NCBI RefSeq assembly: GCF_019049325.1
Contig: NZ_JAGMUO010000097.1
Location: 765,882-829,881, forward strand
Reading direction: 5' to 3'
Length of the DNA stretch: 64,000 nucleotides
From: Streptomyces sp. AC512_CC834
GTDB lineage: Bacteria; Actinomycetota; Actinomycetes; Streptomycetales; Streptomycetaceae
The notes under the pieces are model-generated. The model was not told where the DNA came from. It saw only the letters and a program-made list of their open reading frames with translations, and searched no databases. This document shows positions 23,880-33,105 of this stretch, one piece after another (position 1 is the stretch's first letter; each line of letters starts with the position of its first letter). Made by a program: the position numbers and the translations under genes.

Positions 23880-24638
23880 TCAGGCCTTCAGGTCCGCTCT
23901 GTCACCCATCACCACCACGGGGTGCCGGTCCGGGTCGAGCGTGCGCAGCAGGTACTCCATCGCCGGCTTGGGCAGGCTGACGCAGGCCGACGTACCGCTG
24001 CCGTGGTCCATGTGCAGCCAGATCGAACCGCCCTTGGACGTGCCTTCGGGGCGGGTCGGGTCGTTCGGCGGGGTGCCCTTGACCCGGTTGTAGTCGATGG
24101 CGATGACGTAGTCGAAGTCGTGCCAGTACGACTTGGCCCACCACCGCGGTGCGGCGAAGGCCGCGGACCGGCTGTACGGCAGTCCGCTGCCGGGGGCCGG
24201 ATCCGGGTCCGGGAGCACGCCGCCGGCGTCGCTGAGCGTGAACACGCCGACGGGGGTGCGCTTGTCGTTCTCGTGGTGGTCGGTCGTCCACCCCTTCGTG
24301 CCGTTGTGCGCCGCCCAACTGCGGGCGCGGTGCCAGGCGGAGCCCTGCTTCGTGTAGAGCACGACGGTGGAGTCGGCGGAATCCCTCCCGTCGCCGTACA
24401 CCGCGACGACCTGCCGTGAGCCGGCGGGGATGCGCCCCTGGAGCCGGTCGCCGACACCGGGGATCCTTGTCGGGTCGGCGGTGGCACTGCTCCGGCCCGC
24501 CCCGCCGGGGGGTCCGCTCCCTCCGGAGTCCGTGCCGTGCCCCGACGGGCCGCCGCACGCGGACAGCGCCGTCACCGCCAGCAGGGATCCAAGGGCCGCC
24601 ATCGCGACCGCCGTACGCCGTCCACCACCACTTCCCAT
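23880..24638 (-). CDS. Lipoprotein with L,D-transpeptidase (YkuD-like) catalytic domain
   Basis: Exported protein of 252 residues. The signal peptide ends in a lipobox LTALSAC-type sequence (VTALSAC), so Cys near residue 26 should carry lipid. After a Gly/Ser-rich linker the domain shows TPVGVFTLSDAGG and the catalytic region GGSIWLHMDHGSGTSACVSL, with His and Cys in HMDHGSGTSACVS arranged as in the YkuD superfamily. Such enzymes cross-link peptidoglycan or attach proteins to it, though some members have other roles. ATG 24638 directly precedes the signal peptide. It converges with the MarR gene. Confidence 0.85.
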   Translation of the reverse strand: MGSGGGRRTAVAMAALGSLLAVTALSACGGPSGHGTDSGGSGPPGGAGRSSATADPTRIPGVGDRLQGRIPAGSRQVVAVYGDGRDSADSTVVLYTKQGSAWHRARSWAAHNGTKGWTTDHHENDKRTPVGVFTLSDAGGVLPDPDPAPGSGLPYSRSAAFAAPRWWAKSYWHDFDYVIAIDYNRVKGTPPNDPTRPEGTSKGGSIWLHMDHGSGTSACVSLPKPAMEYLLRTLDPDRHPVVVMGDRADLKA

Positions 24639-24792
24639 CCGTCCATCGTCGCACCCGCCGCGGGACCGGATTCGTACCCCACCGCGGAAAACCGCTTGAT
24701 TTTGGGCATGCGGCGACGCGAACCTTTCACGGTTTGCAGTCTCTTGATGCCGCATCGCGACGGCACCCCCTGACACGAGCCACTGGGACGTC

Positions 24793-26676
24793 ATGCAGAT
24801 CCAAGACCTTCCGTATCCCGACCCGGGCGTGCCGGACGCACGCTCGGGCCCCCGATTCCTGTGGTGGCTGTTCCGCAACCAACTGGGCGGACAACTCAAG
24901 TCGCTGGCCTGGGGCCTGCTGCACTTCGGCTCCGTCTCCGCCCTGCCGTTCTGCGTCGGGCTCGCCATCCAGGCCGTCGTCGACCGTTCCGGTACGCGGC
25001 TCGCCCTCGCGGGCGGCGTCATGGTGCTGTGCTGCGTCGGCAACGCGATCGGCGACACCTTCCTGCACCGCGCCGCCATCACCAACTGGATCACCGCCGC
25101 GGCCCGCGTCCAGCAACTCCTGGCCCGCAAGACCGCGCTGCTGGGCTCGGCGCTGACCCGTCGTGTCGCGGCCGGCGAGGTCGTGGCCGTGTCGACCGGC
25201 GACGTCGAGAAGATCGGCTGGTTCGTGGAGGCCGTCTCCCGCTTCACCGCGGCCGCGCTCACCATCGTTCTGGTCTGCGTGGCGCTGGTCGTCTACGAGC
25301 CGGCGCTCGGCGTCGTCGTGATCGTGGGCCTGCCGGTGCTGGCCCTCGCCGTACTGCCCCTGCTGCCCCGGGCCACCCGGCGGGCCGACGTCCAGCGCGA
25401 CAAGGCCGGCCGCGCCACCGAACTCGCCTCGGACACCGTCGCCGGCCTGCGCGTGCTGCGCGGCATCGGCGGCGAGGAACTCTTCCTCGACCGCTACCGC
25501 GGCGCCTCCCAGGAGGTGCGCCACGCGGCCGTGCGCAGCGCCCGTATGTGGTCCCTGATCTCGGCGATCCAGGTGCTGCTGCCGGGGCTGCTGCTGATCG
25601 CGGTGGTCTGGCACGGAGTCCACCTGGCCCGCGAGGGCCGCATCGGCGTCGGCGAACTCGTCACCGTCTACAGCTCCGTCATGATCCTCACCTACCCGCT
25701 GCGGCACTTCGAGGAGATCGCCATGGCGTACTCCTTCTCCCGGCCCTCGGCCAAACGGGCCGCGCGGGTGCTGGCTCTGGAACGGGCGACGGACACCGCG
25801 GGCTCGCGCGGCGCCGAGGCCCCCGCCGGGGACCTGTACGACCCGGCCACCGGTCTCCTGGCGTCGGCGGGCCGGTTCACCGCCGTGGTGTGCGGTGACC
25901 CGGACGCGGCCGGGCGCCTGGCGGAGCGGCTGGGCGGGCACCCCTCTCAGAAGGGCACGTCGGCCCTGCTGGGCGGGGTGCCGCTGGACGAGCTGCCGCT
26001 GAAGTCCGCGCGCACCGCCGTCCTGGTGCAGGACAAGGACCCGGTGCTGCTCTCCGGCACGCTGCGCGAACTGCTGGACGTGCCGGCGTCCGGCGCCGTC
26101 CTCGCCGAGGACGCGCTGGCCGCCGCCCAGTGCGACGACGTACTGGCAGCCCTCGCGCAGGGCTCGCTGGGCGCCGAGGACCCGATGGAAGCCCGCATCA
26201 CCGAGCGGGGCCGGTCGCTGTCCGGCGGCCAGCGCCAGCGGCTCGCACTGGCCCGGTCCCTGATCACCGATCCGGAGGCACTCGTCCTGGACGAACCGAC
26301 CTCGGCCGTGGACTCCCACACCGAGGCGCGGATCGCGGAAGGTGTGCGGGCACTGCGCGCGGGGCGCACCACGGTGGTGTTCACCTCGTCGCCGCTGCTG
26401 CTGGACCGCGCGGACCGGATCGTGTTCCTGCACGACGGCGACGTCGCCGCGGTCGGCGCCCACCGGGAACTGCTGCACACCGAGCCCCGGTACCGGGCGG
26501 TGGTGACCCGCGAGACCGACGAGGAGACCGCGACCGCGGGGCGCCCCGAGCGCGTACCGGCCGGGAGCGAGGCGACGAAGTCCCTGACCGGCGACGGCCG
26601 CGACGACGACCGTGACGGCGCCCTGAGCGACGACGCCGTACTGCACCGACTGGAAGAGATCGAGGAGACGGCATGA
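24793..26676 (+). CDS. ABC exporter subunit A with degenerate Walker A
   Basis: Half-transporter of 627 residues with six membrane helices (about 30-320). In the ATPase domain the Walker A position reads VVCGDPDAAGRLAERL, lacking the GK(S/T) lysine, and the switch His is replaced (VVFTSSPLLL). The signature LSGGQRQRLALARSL and Walker B ALVLDEPTSAVD are intact. It cannot bind ATP normally at its own P-loop but can supply the signature for its partner. An acidic tail of about 60 residues follows. The stop overlaps the start of subunit B (ATGA), so the two form an obligate heterodimer. Substrate unknown. Confidence 0.9.
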   Translation: MQIQDLPYPDPGVPDARSGPRFLWWLFRNQLGGQLKSLAWGLLHFGSVSALPFCVGLAIQAVVDRSGTRLALAGGVMVLCCVGNAIGDTFLHRAAITNWITAAARVQQLLARKTALLGSALTRRVAAGEVVAVSTGDVEKIGWFVEAVSRFTAAALTIVLVCVALVVYEPALGVVVIVGLPVLALAVLPLLPRATRRADVQRDKAGRATELASDTVAGLRVLRGIGGEELFLDRYRGASQEVRHAAVRSARMWSLISAIQVLLPGLLLIAVVWHGVHLAREGRIGVGELVTVYSSVMILTYPLRHFEEIAMAYSFSRPSAKRAARVLALERATDTAGSRGAEAPAGDLYDPATGLLASAGRFTAVVCGDPDAAGRLAERLGGHPSQKGTSALLGGVPLDELPLKSARTAVLVQDKDPVLLSGTLRELLDVPASGAVLAEDALAAAQCDDVLAALAQGSLGAEDPMEARITERGRSLSGGQRQRLALARSLITDPEALVLDEPTSAVDSHTEARIAEGVRALRAGRTTVVFTSSPLLLDRADRIVFLHDGDVAAVGAHRELLHTEPRYRAVVTRETDEETATAGRPERVPAGSEATKSLTGDGRDDDRDGALSDDAVLHRLEEIEETA

Positions 26677-28454
26677 TCGGCGTCGCGCCCCCGTCCTACG
26701 ACCCGGCGGCACCCACGACGGCGAGCACCCTGCCCGTCGGCGCCCACGCGACCGTACGCGCGTACGCGGGCGAGCTGCTGCGCCGGCACCGTCGGGCGTT
26801 CCTCTTCCTCGTCTCCGTCAACACCGTCGCCGTGATCGCCTCGATGGCGGGCCCCTACCTGCTGGGCGGGCTCGTGGAACGGGTCTCGGACGACGCGCGC
26901 GAACTGCACCTGGGCCCGACCGTCGCGTTCTTCGTGCTCGCCCTCGTCGTGCAGGCCGTGTTCGTACGCGAGGTACGACTGCGGGGGGCCATGCTCGGCG
27001 AGCGGATGCTGGCCGATCTGCGCGAGGACTTCCTCGTGCGGTCGGTCGGACTGCCGCCCGGCGTCCTCGAACGGGCCGGCACGGGTGACCTGCTCTCCCG
27101 GATCACCACGGACATCGACCGGCTCGCCAACGCCATGCGCGAGGCCGTGCCGCAGCTCGCGATCGGTGCCGTGTGGGTGGTGCTGCTGCTCGGCGGGCTG
27201 GTGGTGACGGCACCGCCGCTGGCGCCGGCGGTGCTGATCGCGGTGCCACTGCTGGTGATCGGCTGCCGCTGGTACTTCCGGCGGGCGCCCTCCGCCTACC
27301 GCTCGGAGGCCGCCGGGTACGCCGCGGTGGCCGCCGCGCTCGCCGAGACCGTGGACGCCGGGCGCACCGTCGAGTCCCACCGCCTCGACGCGCGTCGCAT
27401 CGAACTGTCGGAGCGCCGGATCAGGGAGTGGACGGCCTGGGAGCGCTACACGCTCTGGCTGCGCTCCGTGCTCTTCCCGGTCATCAACGTCACCCATGTG
27501 ACCGTGCTCGCCTCCGTCCTGCTCGTCGGTGGTGTGTTCGTCCTCCAGGGCTGGATCGGGGTCGGTCAGCTCACCACGGCCGCGCTGATCGCGCAGATGC
27601 TCGTCGACCCGGTCGGCATCATCCTGCGCTGGTACGACGAGCTGCAGGTGGCCCAGGTCTCCCTGGCCCGGCTGGTGGGCGTGCGGGACATCGAGCCGGA
27701 CGCCGGTGACCCCGTGCTGGCCCCCGACGGACGGCACGTGCACGCCGACCGCGTGCACTTCGGCTACCTCGAGGGCGTGGACGTCCTGCGCAAGGTGTCG
27801 CTGGAGGTCGCCCCCGGCACCAGGCTCGCCCTGGTCGGCCCCTCGGGTGCGGGCAAGTCCACGCTGGGCAGGCTGCTGGCCGGCATCTACGGCCCCCGCG
27901 AGGGCCGGATCACCCTGGGCGGCGCGGAGCTGTCCCGGATGTCCGCCGAACGGGTCCGCTCGCACGTCGCCCTCGTCAACCAGGAACACCACGTCTTCGT
28001 GGGCTCCCTGCGCGACAACCTCCGCCTCGCCAGGACCGGCGCCACCGACGCCGAGCTGTGGGCGGCGCTGGGCGCGGTCGACGCGGACGACTGGTCCCGC
28101 GCTCTCGACGGGGGTCTGGACACCGAGGTCGGCTCGGGCGGCTTCGCGCTCACTCCGGCGCAGGCGCAGCAGATCGCACTGGCCCGTCTGGTGCTGGCCG
28201 ACCCGCACACCCTGGTGCTGGACGAGGCGACGTCCCTGCTCGACCCGCGGGCCGCGCGCCACCTCGAACGGTCCCTGGCCCGGGTCCTGGACGGCCGGAC
28301 GGTGATCGCGATCGCCCATCGCCTGCACACCGCCCACGACGCGGACGTCATCGCCGTGGTCGAGAACGGCCGGATCAGCGAGCTGGGCGGCCACGACGAG
28401 CTCGTCGCGGCGGACGGCGCCTACGCGGCGCTGTGGCGGTCCTGGCACGGGTGA
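26673..28454 (+). CDS. ABC exporter subunit B with degenerate signature motif
   Basis: Half-transporter of 593 residues, partner of the previous gene. Walker A (VGPSGAGKSTLG), Walker B (TLVLDEATSLLD) and switch His (IAIAHRLHT) are intact, but the signature reads LTPAQAQQIALARL in place of LSGGQ. So the site made from B's P-loop and A's signature is competent, and the site made from A's P-loop and B's signature is dead. This is the asymmetric layout of heterodimeric exporters, here in extreme form. The ATG overlaps the stop of subunit A. Confidence 0.92.
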   Translation: MIGVAPPSYDPAAPTTASTLPVGAHATVRAYAGELLRRHRRAFLFLVSVNTVAVIASMAGPYLLGGLVERVSDDARELHLGPTVAFFVLALVVQAVFVREVRLRGAMLGERMLADLREDFLVRSVGLPPGVLERAGTGDLLSRITTDIDRLANAMREAVPQLAIGAVWVVLLLGGLVVTAPPLAPAVLIAVPLLVIGCRWYFRRAPSAYRSEAAGYAAVAAALAETVDAGRTVESHRLDARRIELSERRIREWTAWERYTLWLRSVLFPVINVTHVTVLASVLLVGGVFVLQGWIGVGQLTTAALIAQMLVDPVGIILRWYDELQVAQVSLARLVGVRDIEPDAGDPVLAPDGRHVHADRVHFGYLEGVDVLRKVSLEVAPGTRLALVGPSGAGKSTLGRLLAGIYGPREGRITLGGAELSRMSAERVRSHVALVNQEHHVFVGSLRDNLRLARTGATDAELWAALGAVDADDWSRALDGGLDTEVGSGGFALTPAQAQQIALARLVLADPHTLVLDEATSLLDPRAARHLERSLARVLDGRTVIAIAHRLHTAHDADVIAVVENGRISELGGHDELVAADGAYAALWRSWHG

Positions 28455-28805
28455 GCAGGTGGCCCTCTTCGGCGGTGGGACACCGGGCCTAGAACCGGGC
28501 ACATCCGGCCGCGTACAGGGGGTGGACGCGTCACCGGCGGCCGGCCGGTGGGCGAGGGACGGGGGAGCTGGTGAAGCGGGAGGGACAGGCGTGGCGGGGA
28601 TCCCCACGGGCGTGGCGGGTACCCCGGCGGGGTCCGTGCCGTTGCGCGGTCCCGAACGGGAGTGGAAGGGTGGGAGGAGGCACCGGTTCGAGGTGGGCCC
28701 GGGAACCGCGCGGTTCCGCGACGGGTCAGGCCTGTGCCCCGTGCGGCGGCGGCCCGCCGCCGTGCACGGCGAGAAGGGGCCGGTCCCCACCCCCTGGAGG
28801 TACCC
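28455..28805. other. 351-bp intergenic region with a 16-bp palindrome
   Basis: No convincing gene was found between the ABC pair and the DUF5709 gene. The one clear element is GGAACCGCGCGGTTCC at 28702-28717, a perfect 16-bp palindrome about 90 bp before the next start codon, which could be an operator. An open frame at 28459-28809 has no ribosome site and an unconvincing composition. Confidence 0.5.
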
Positions 28806-29276
28806 GTGAACAGCGCCGACGGATGGGGAGATGACGTCTACCAGCCCGACGGATCCGAGCAGCGGGAGGACACCGGGCTCCTCGACGGCGAGGACACCCT
28901 CGAGGAGGACGGTGTCGACGATCCCCTCGACCGGGGCTGGTCCCCGCCCGAGCGCCCCTGGGCGGTGGAGCACACCGGTGTGACGGCCGCCGAACGGCAC
29001 CGGGGCGAAACGCTGGACCAGCGGCTCGCCGAGGAGCGGCCGGACCAGCTCGCGCCCGACGGCGACGGACTGGGCGACTCCGACGGCACCGACGGGGAAC
29101 TGCTGGACAACGAGGTCGGCGCGGACCGTTCCGGCCGGCTCGTGGCGCCCGACGAAGGGGCACACGAGGACGAGGAGTCGGCGCTGGTCGCCATGGACGT
29201 GGGCATCGACGGCGCGGCCGCCTCCGCCGAGGAGGCCGCGATGCACGTCGTCGACGAGGACTCCCTGCCCGGCTGA
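28806..29276 (+). CDS. DUF5709 family protein
   Basis: Acidic soluble protein of 156 residues, rich in Asp, Glu and Gly. The segments WGDDVYQPDGSEQRED, LDRGWSPPERPWAVEH and GETLDQRLAEERPD match the actinobacterial DUF5709 group, often linked to stress or development but without a known function. GTG 28806 has GGAGGT four bases upstream; a longer open frame upstream lacks support. A hairpin follows the stop. Confidence 0.82.
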   Translation: MNSADGWGDDVYQPDGSEQREDTGLLDGEDTLEEDGVDDPLDRGWSPPERPWAVEHTGVTAAERHRGETLDQRLAEERPDQLAPDGDGLGDSDGTDGELLDNEVGADRSGRLVAPDEGAHEDEESALVAMDVGIDGAAASAEEAAMHVVDEDSLPG

Positions 29277-29284
29277 CGCCACCC

Positions 29285-29308
29285 GCGACGACAGGCCCGC
29301 GTCGTCGC
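29285..29308 (+). terminator. Hairpin after DUF5709 gene
   Basis: GCGACGAC (29285-29292) pairs with GTCGTCGC (29301-29308) across 8 nt, just after the stop codon and before the L31 gene. Confidence 0.5.
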
Positions 29309-29339
29309 TCCAATGATCCGTGCCGTACGAGGAGCAGCC

Positions 29340-29612
29340 ATGCAGCAGGACAAGCACCCCGACTACCGGCCCGTCGTCTTCCGTGACCGCACTGCCGGGT
29401 ACGCCTTCCTCACCCGGTCCACCGCGATCAGCGACCGGACGATCGCGTGGGACGACGGCGAGACCTACCCGGTGGTGGACGTGGAGATCTCCTCGGAGAG
29501 CCACCCCTTCTACACGGGCAAGGCGCGAACGGTGGACTCGGAGGGACGCGTCGCCCGCTTCGAGCGGCGTTACGGCGCGGGCGAAGGGCAGGACGCCGGG
29601 GAAGCCGGCTGA
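29340..29612 (+). CDS. rpmE2: 50S ribosomal protein L31 type B (zinc-free paralogue)
   Basis: Ribosomal protein of 90 residues. It shows the L31 type B pattern: KHPDYRPVVFRD near the start, ISSESHPFYTGKAR and RVARFERRYG. There is no cysteine at all, so this is the C-minus form that replaces the zinc-binding L31 when zinc is scarce. ATG 29340 has GAGGAG upstream. Such genes are often under Zur control; I saw no Zur-like box in the short leader. Confidence 0.93.
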   Translation: MQQDKHPDYRPVVFRDRTAGYAFLTRSTAISDRTIAWDDGETYPVVDVEISSESHPFYTGKARTVDSEGRVARFERRYGAGEGQDAGEAG

Positions 29613-29632
29613 GCGGACGGGGTCCGCGTCCC

Positions 29633-30427
29633 TCAGATGACGTTGAGTGCCGCCGCGCAGCCCACTCCCCCGAGCAGCATGAACACCGGCATCAGCACCT
29701 TCAGCTCCACCCAGCTGCCCGCCCGGAACCGCATGACCTTCGGCGGGCCGATGGGGTACCACCGCTTGCGGCCCACCGGTATCGGCCAGAGTATGGGGCA
29801 GCCCGAGACGGTCAGCGCGTCCCCGATGTCGTGCACCAGCGCGCCGAGCACGATCGGCAGCCCCAGCCACAGGTACTCCTGGCCCGGCGCGGTGAACAGC
29901 CAGTCGGCGCCGCCGTCCGGCTTGTCCAGTATCCCGGCGAGGATCCACGCGCTGGTCCCCGCCAGCAGCCAGACCAGCACGTCGCTGCTGGAGCCGCGGG
30001 TGGCCCGCCAGAGCAGGCCCTCGATGGCGAGCACCATGTGTACGAAGAGGATCGCCAGGACCGCCCAGCGGCCGCCCGTGATGGCCAGCGCCGAGGTGCC
30101 TGCGCCGATCAGGACCGCCCACAGCCAGGTGTGCGTCAGTGTGCGGTGTCCGCCGGAGCGGCGCGGGTCGCCCCGCTTCCTCGTGCCCTTGTAGACGGCG
30201 GCGGACAGCTTGTCGACGATCTCGCACAGGCCCCGTGAGACCGGTCCGAAGGCCCGGGAGATGGTGGCCGCCTTGTGGTCGAGGTCCGGGGCGAGCGCCG
30301 CTCCGGCGCAGATCAGGGCTCCGGCGAGCAGCACCGGCCAGGGCATCGGGTGTCCCGCGGCGGCGGTCGCCGCTCCGACGCCGAGCCAGGCCGCGGCCCC
30401 CGAAAGTGAGTGTGCTGGTCCCATCAT
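29633..30427 (-). CDS. YdjM/DUF457-like membrane-bound hydrolase family protein
   Basis: Membrane protein of about 264 residues with five or more hydrophobic segments. Conserved residues are in PAHSLSGAAAW, LICAGAALAPDLDHK (the DxDH metal motif), GGHRTLTHTWLW (HRxxTH), and LVHDIGDALTVSG. These are the marks of the YdjM/YfhO-like group annotated as membrane-bound metal-dependent hydrolases. The exact reaction is unknown. The start is uncertain: ATG at 30427, 30424 or 30445; none has a well-spaced ribosome site. It is divergent from the helicase gene. Confidence 0.85.
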   Translation of the reverse strand: MMGPAHSLSGAAAWLGVGAATAAAGHPMPWPVLLAGALICAGAALAPDLDHKAATISRAFGPVSRGLCEIVDKLSAAVYKGTRKRGDPRRSGGHRTLTHTWLWAVLIGAGTSALAITGGRWAVLAILFVHMVLAIEGLLWRATRGSSSDVLVWLLAGTSAWILAGILDKPDGGADWLFTAPGQEYLWLGLPIVLGALVHDIGDALTVSGCPILWPIPVGRKRWYPIGPPKVMRFRAGSWVELKVLMPVFMLLGGVGCAAALNVI

Positions 30428-30572
30428 CGCCGCTGCCCGCCCCATTCCTCGTGTGCCGCTGTGCAGTTGTCCGTGTCCGCTGTTGCCTCGTCGACGACCC
30501 AGCGTAGCGTTCGTGATCTTCACGCGGACAGCCGATTCCCCCCTCGCGGCCCGGGGCAGGCAAGATGGGGGC

Positions 30573-33086
30573 GTGACCCTCATCGATCAGCTGCCGCGGA
30601 CCGCCGACCCCGACGCCCTGTACGAAGCCTTCGAGGCGTGGGCCCAGGAACGCGGTCTCACGCTCTACTCCCATCAGGAGGAGGCGCTGATCGAGGTGGT
30701 CTCCGGCGCGAACGTGATCGTGTCGACGCCCACCGGGTCCGGCAAGAGCATGATCGCTGCGGGCGCCCACTTCGCCGCCCTGGCCCGGGACGAGGTCACT
30801 TTCTACACAGCTCCGATCAAGGCCCTGGTGTCGGAGAAGTTCTTCGAGCTGTGCAAGATGTTCGGCACGGAGAACGTCGGCATGCTGACCGGTGACGCCT
30901 CCGTGAACGCCGACGCCCCCGTCATCTGCTGCACCGCCGAGGTCCTGGCGTCGATCGCGCTGCGTGACGGCAAGCACGCGGACATCGGCCAGGTGGTCAT
31001 GGACGAGTTCCACTTCTACGCGGAGCCGGACCGCGGCTGGGCCTGGCAGATCCCGCTGCTGGAACTGCCGCATGCCCAGTTCGTCCTGATGTCGGCGACG
31101 CTCGGTGACGTCTCGTTCTTCGAGAAGGACCTCGCGCGCCGCACCGGCCGTCCCACCGCGGTGGTCCGCTCGGCCACCCGTCCCGTGCCGCTCTCCTACG
31201 AGTACCGCTACACACCGCTGACCGAGACGCTCACCGATCTGCTGGCGGCCCGGCAGGCCCCCGTCTACATCGTGCACTTCACCCAGGCGCAGGCCGTGGA
31301 GCGGGCGCAGGCGCTGATGAGCATCAACATGTGCACGCGCGAGGAGAAGGAGCGGATCGCCGAGCTGATCGGCAACTTCCGCTTCACCACGAAGTTCGGC
31401 CGCAACCTGTCCCGCTACGTCCGGCACGGCATCGGGGTCCACCACGCCGGCATGCTGCCCAAGTACCGGCGACTGGTGGAGAAGCTCGCGCAGGCGGGTC
31501 TGCTGAAGGTGATCTGCGGGACGGACACGCTCGGCGTGGGCGTCAACGTGCCCATCCGGACCGTGCTGTTCACGGCTCTTTCCAAGTACGACGGCACCCG
31601 GGTCCGCACGCTGAGGGCCCGGGAGTTCCACCAGATCGCCGGCCGGGCCGGACGTGCCGGGTTCGACACCGAGGGCTTCGTCGTCGCCCAGGCGCCCGAG
31701 CACGTCGTCGAGAACGAGAAGGCGCTCGCGAAGGCCGGTGACGACCCGAAGAAGCGGCGGAAGGTCGTCCGCAAGAAGGCGCCCGAGGGCTTCGTGGCCT
31801 GGTCGGAGAGCACGTTCGAGAAGCTCATCGGTTCCGAGCCCGAGCCGCTGATGTCCCGCTTCCGGGTCACGCACACCATGCTCTTGTCGGTGATCGCCCG
31901 CCCCGGCAACGCCTTCGCCGCGATGCGGCACCTGCTGGAGGACAACCACGAGCCGCGCAAGCAGCAGCTCAGGCACATCCGGCGGGCGATCGCCATCTAC
32001 CGCTCGCTGCTGGACGGCGGCATCGTGGAGAAGCTCGACCAGCCGGACGCCGAGGGGCGCATCGTGCGTCTCACGGTCGATCTCCAGCAGGACTTCGCGC
32101 TCAACCAGCCGCTGTCCACGTTCGCCCTGGCCGCCTTCGAGCTGCTGGACCCGGAGTCGCCGTCGTACGCGCTGGACATGGTGTCGGTCGTGGAGTCCAC
32201 GCTGGACGACCCGCGGCAGATTCTCGCCGCCCAGCAGAACAAGGCGCGCGGTGAGGCCGTGGCCGCGATGAAGGCGGACGGTGTCGAGTACGAGGAGCGC
32301 ATGGAGCGCCTCCAGGACATCACGTACCCGAGGCCCCTGGAGGAGCTGCTCTTCCACGCCTACGACACGTACCGCAGGAGCCACCCCTGGGTCGGTGACC
32401 ATCCGCTGTCCCCCAAGTCGGTCATCCGTGACATGTACGAGCGGGCGCTGACCTTCACGGAGCTGGTCTCCCACTACGAACTGGCCCGCACCGAGGGCAT
32501 CGTGCTGCGCTACCTGGCGAGCGCCTACAAGGCCCTCGACCACACCGTGCCGGACGACCTGAAGTCCGAGGACCTGCAGGATCTGATCGAGTGGCTCGGC
32601 GAGATGGTGCGGCAGGTCGACTCCAGCCTCCTCGACGAGTGGGAGCAGCTCGCCAACCCGGAGGAGATGACCGCCGAGGAGGCTCAGGAGAAGGCGGACC
32701 AGGTACGCCCGGTCACCGCCAACGCGCGCGCCTTCCGTGTGCTGGTCCGCAACGCCATGTTCCGCCGTGTCGAGCTCGCCGCCCTCGACCACGTCGGTGA
32801 GCTGGGCGAGATGGACTCCGACGCCGACTGGGACGCCGACGCGTGGGGCGAGGCCATGGACAAGTACTGGGACGAGTACGACGACCTCGGCACCGGCCCC
32901 GACGCCCGCGGTCCGAAGCTGCTGATCATCGAGGAGGAGCCGCAGGACGCGCTGTGGCGCGTGCGGCAGATCTTCGACGACCCGAACGACGACCACGACT
33001 GGGGCATCAGCGCGGAGGTCGACCTCACGGCCTCCGACGCGGAGGGCCGTGCGATCGTCCGCGTCACCGATGTCGGCCAGTTGTGA
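30573..33086 (+). CDS. Ski2-like DExH RNA/DNA helicase
   Basis: ATP-dependent helicase of 837 residues. Motif I is STPTGSGKSM, motif II is MDEFHFY (DEFH), motif III MSATLGD, and motif VI HQIAGRAGRAGFD. Downstream lie KKAPEGFVAW and a long C-terminal domain containing repeated charged helices, as in actinobacterial HelY-like proteins related to eukaryotic Ski2/Mtr4. It probably acts in RNA turnover. GTG 30573 follows GATGGGGGC; the open frame runs further upstream, but over the promoter of the divergent gene. Its stop is 19 bp before tesB. Confidence 0.92.
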   Translation: MTLIDQLPRTADPDALYEAFEAWAQERGLTLYSHQEEALIEVVSGANVIVSTPTGSGKSMIAAGAHFAALARDEVTFYTAPIKALVSEKFFELCKMFGTENVGMLTGDASVNADAPVICCTAEVLASIALRDGKHADIGQVVMDEFHFYAEPDRGWAWQIPLLELPHAQFVLMSATLGDVSFFEKDLARRTGRPTAVVRSATRPVPLSYEYRYTPLTETLTDLLAARQAPVYIVHFTQAQAVERAQALMSINMCTREEKERIAELIGNFRFTTKFGRNLSRYVRHGIGVHHAGMLPKYRRLVEKLAQAGLLKVICGTDTLGVGVNVPIRTVLFTALSKYDGTRVRTLRAREFHQIAGRAGRAGFDTEGFVVAQAPEHVVENEKALAKAGDDPKKRRKVVRKKAPEGFVAWSESTFEKLIGSEPEPLMSRFRVTHTMLLSVIARPGNAFAAMRHLLEDNHEPRKQQLRHIRRAIAIYRSLLDGGIVEKLDQPDAEGRIVRLTVDLQQDFALNQPLSTFALAAFELLDPESPSYALDMVSVVESTLDDPRQILAAQQNKARGEAVAAMKADGVEYEERMERLQDITYPRPLEELLFHAYDTYRRSHPWVGDHPLSPKSVIRDMYERALTFTELVSHYELARTEGIVLRYLASAYKALDHTVPDDLKSEDLQDLIEWLGEMVRQVDSSLLDEWEQLANPEEMTAEEAQEKADQVRPVTANARAFRVLVRNAMFRRVELAALDHVGELGEMDSDADWDADAWGEAMDKYWDEYDDLGTGPDARGPKLLIIEEEPQDALWRVRQIFDDPNDDHDWGISAEVDLTASDAEGRAIVRVTDVGQL

Positions 33087-33105
33087 GCACAGGAGAACCC
33101 CAACG

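Noticed and set aside
28686..28700. GGTTCGA with flanking pairs resembling a tRNA T-arm
   Set aside because: No acceptor stem, anticodon arm or D-arm fits at the right distances.
28459..28809. A 116-residue open frame after the ABC pair
   Set aside because: No ribosome site, low-complexity Gly/Pro/Arg composition and no recognisable motif.
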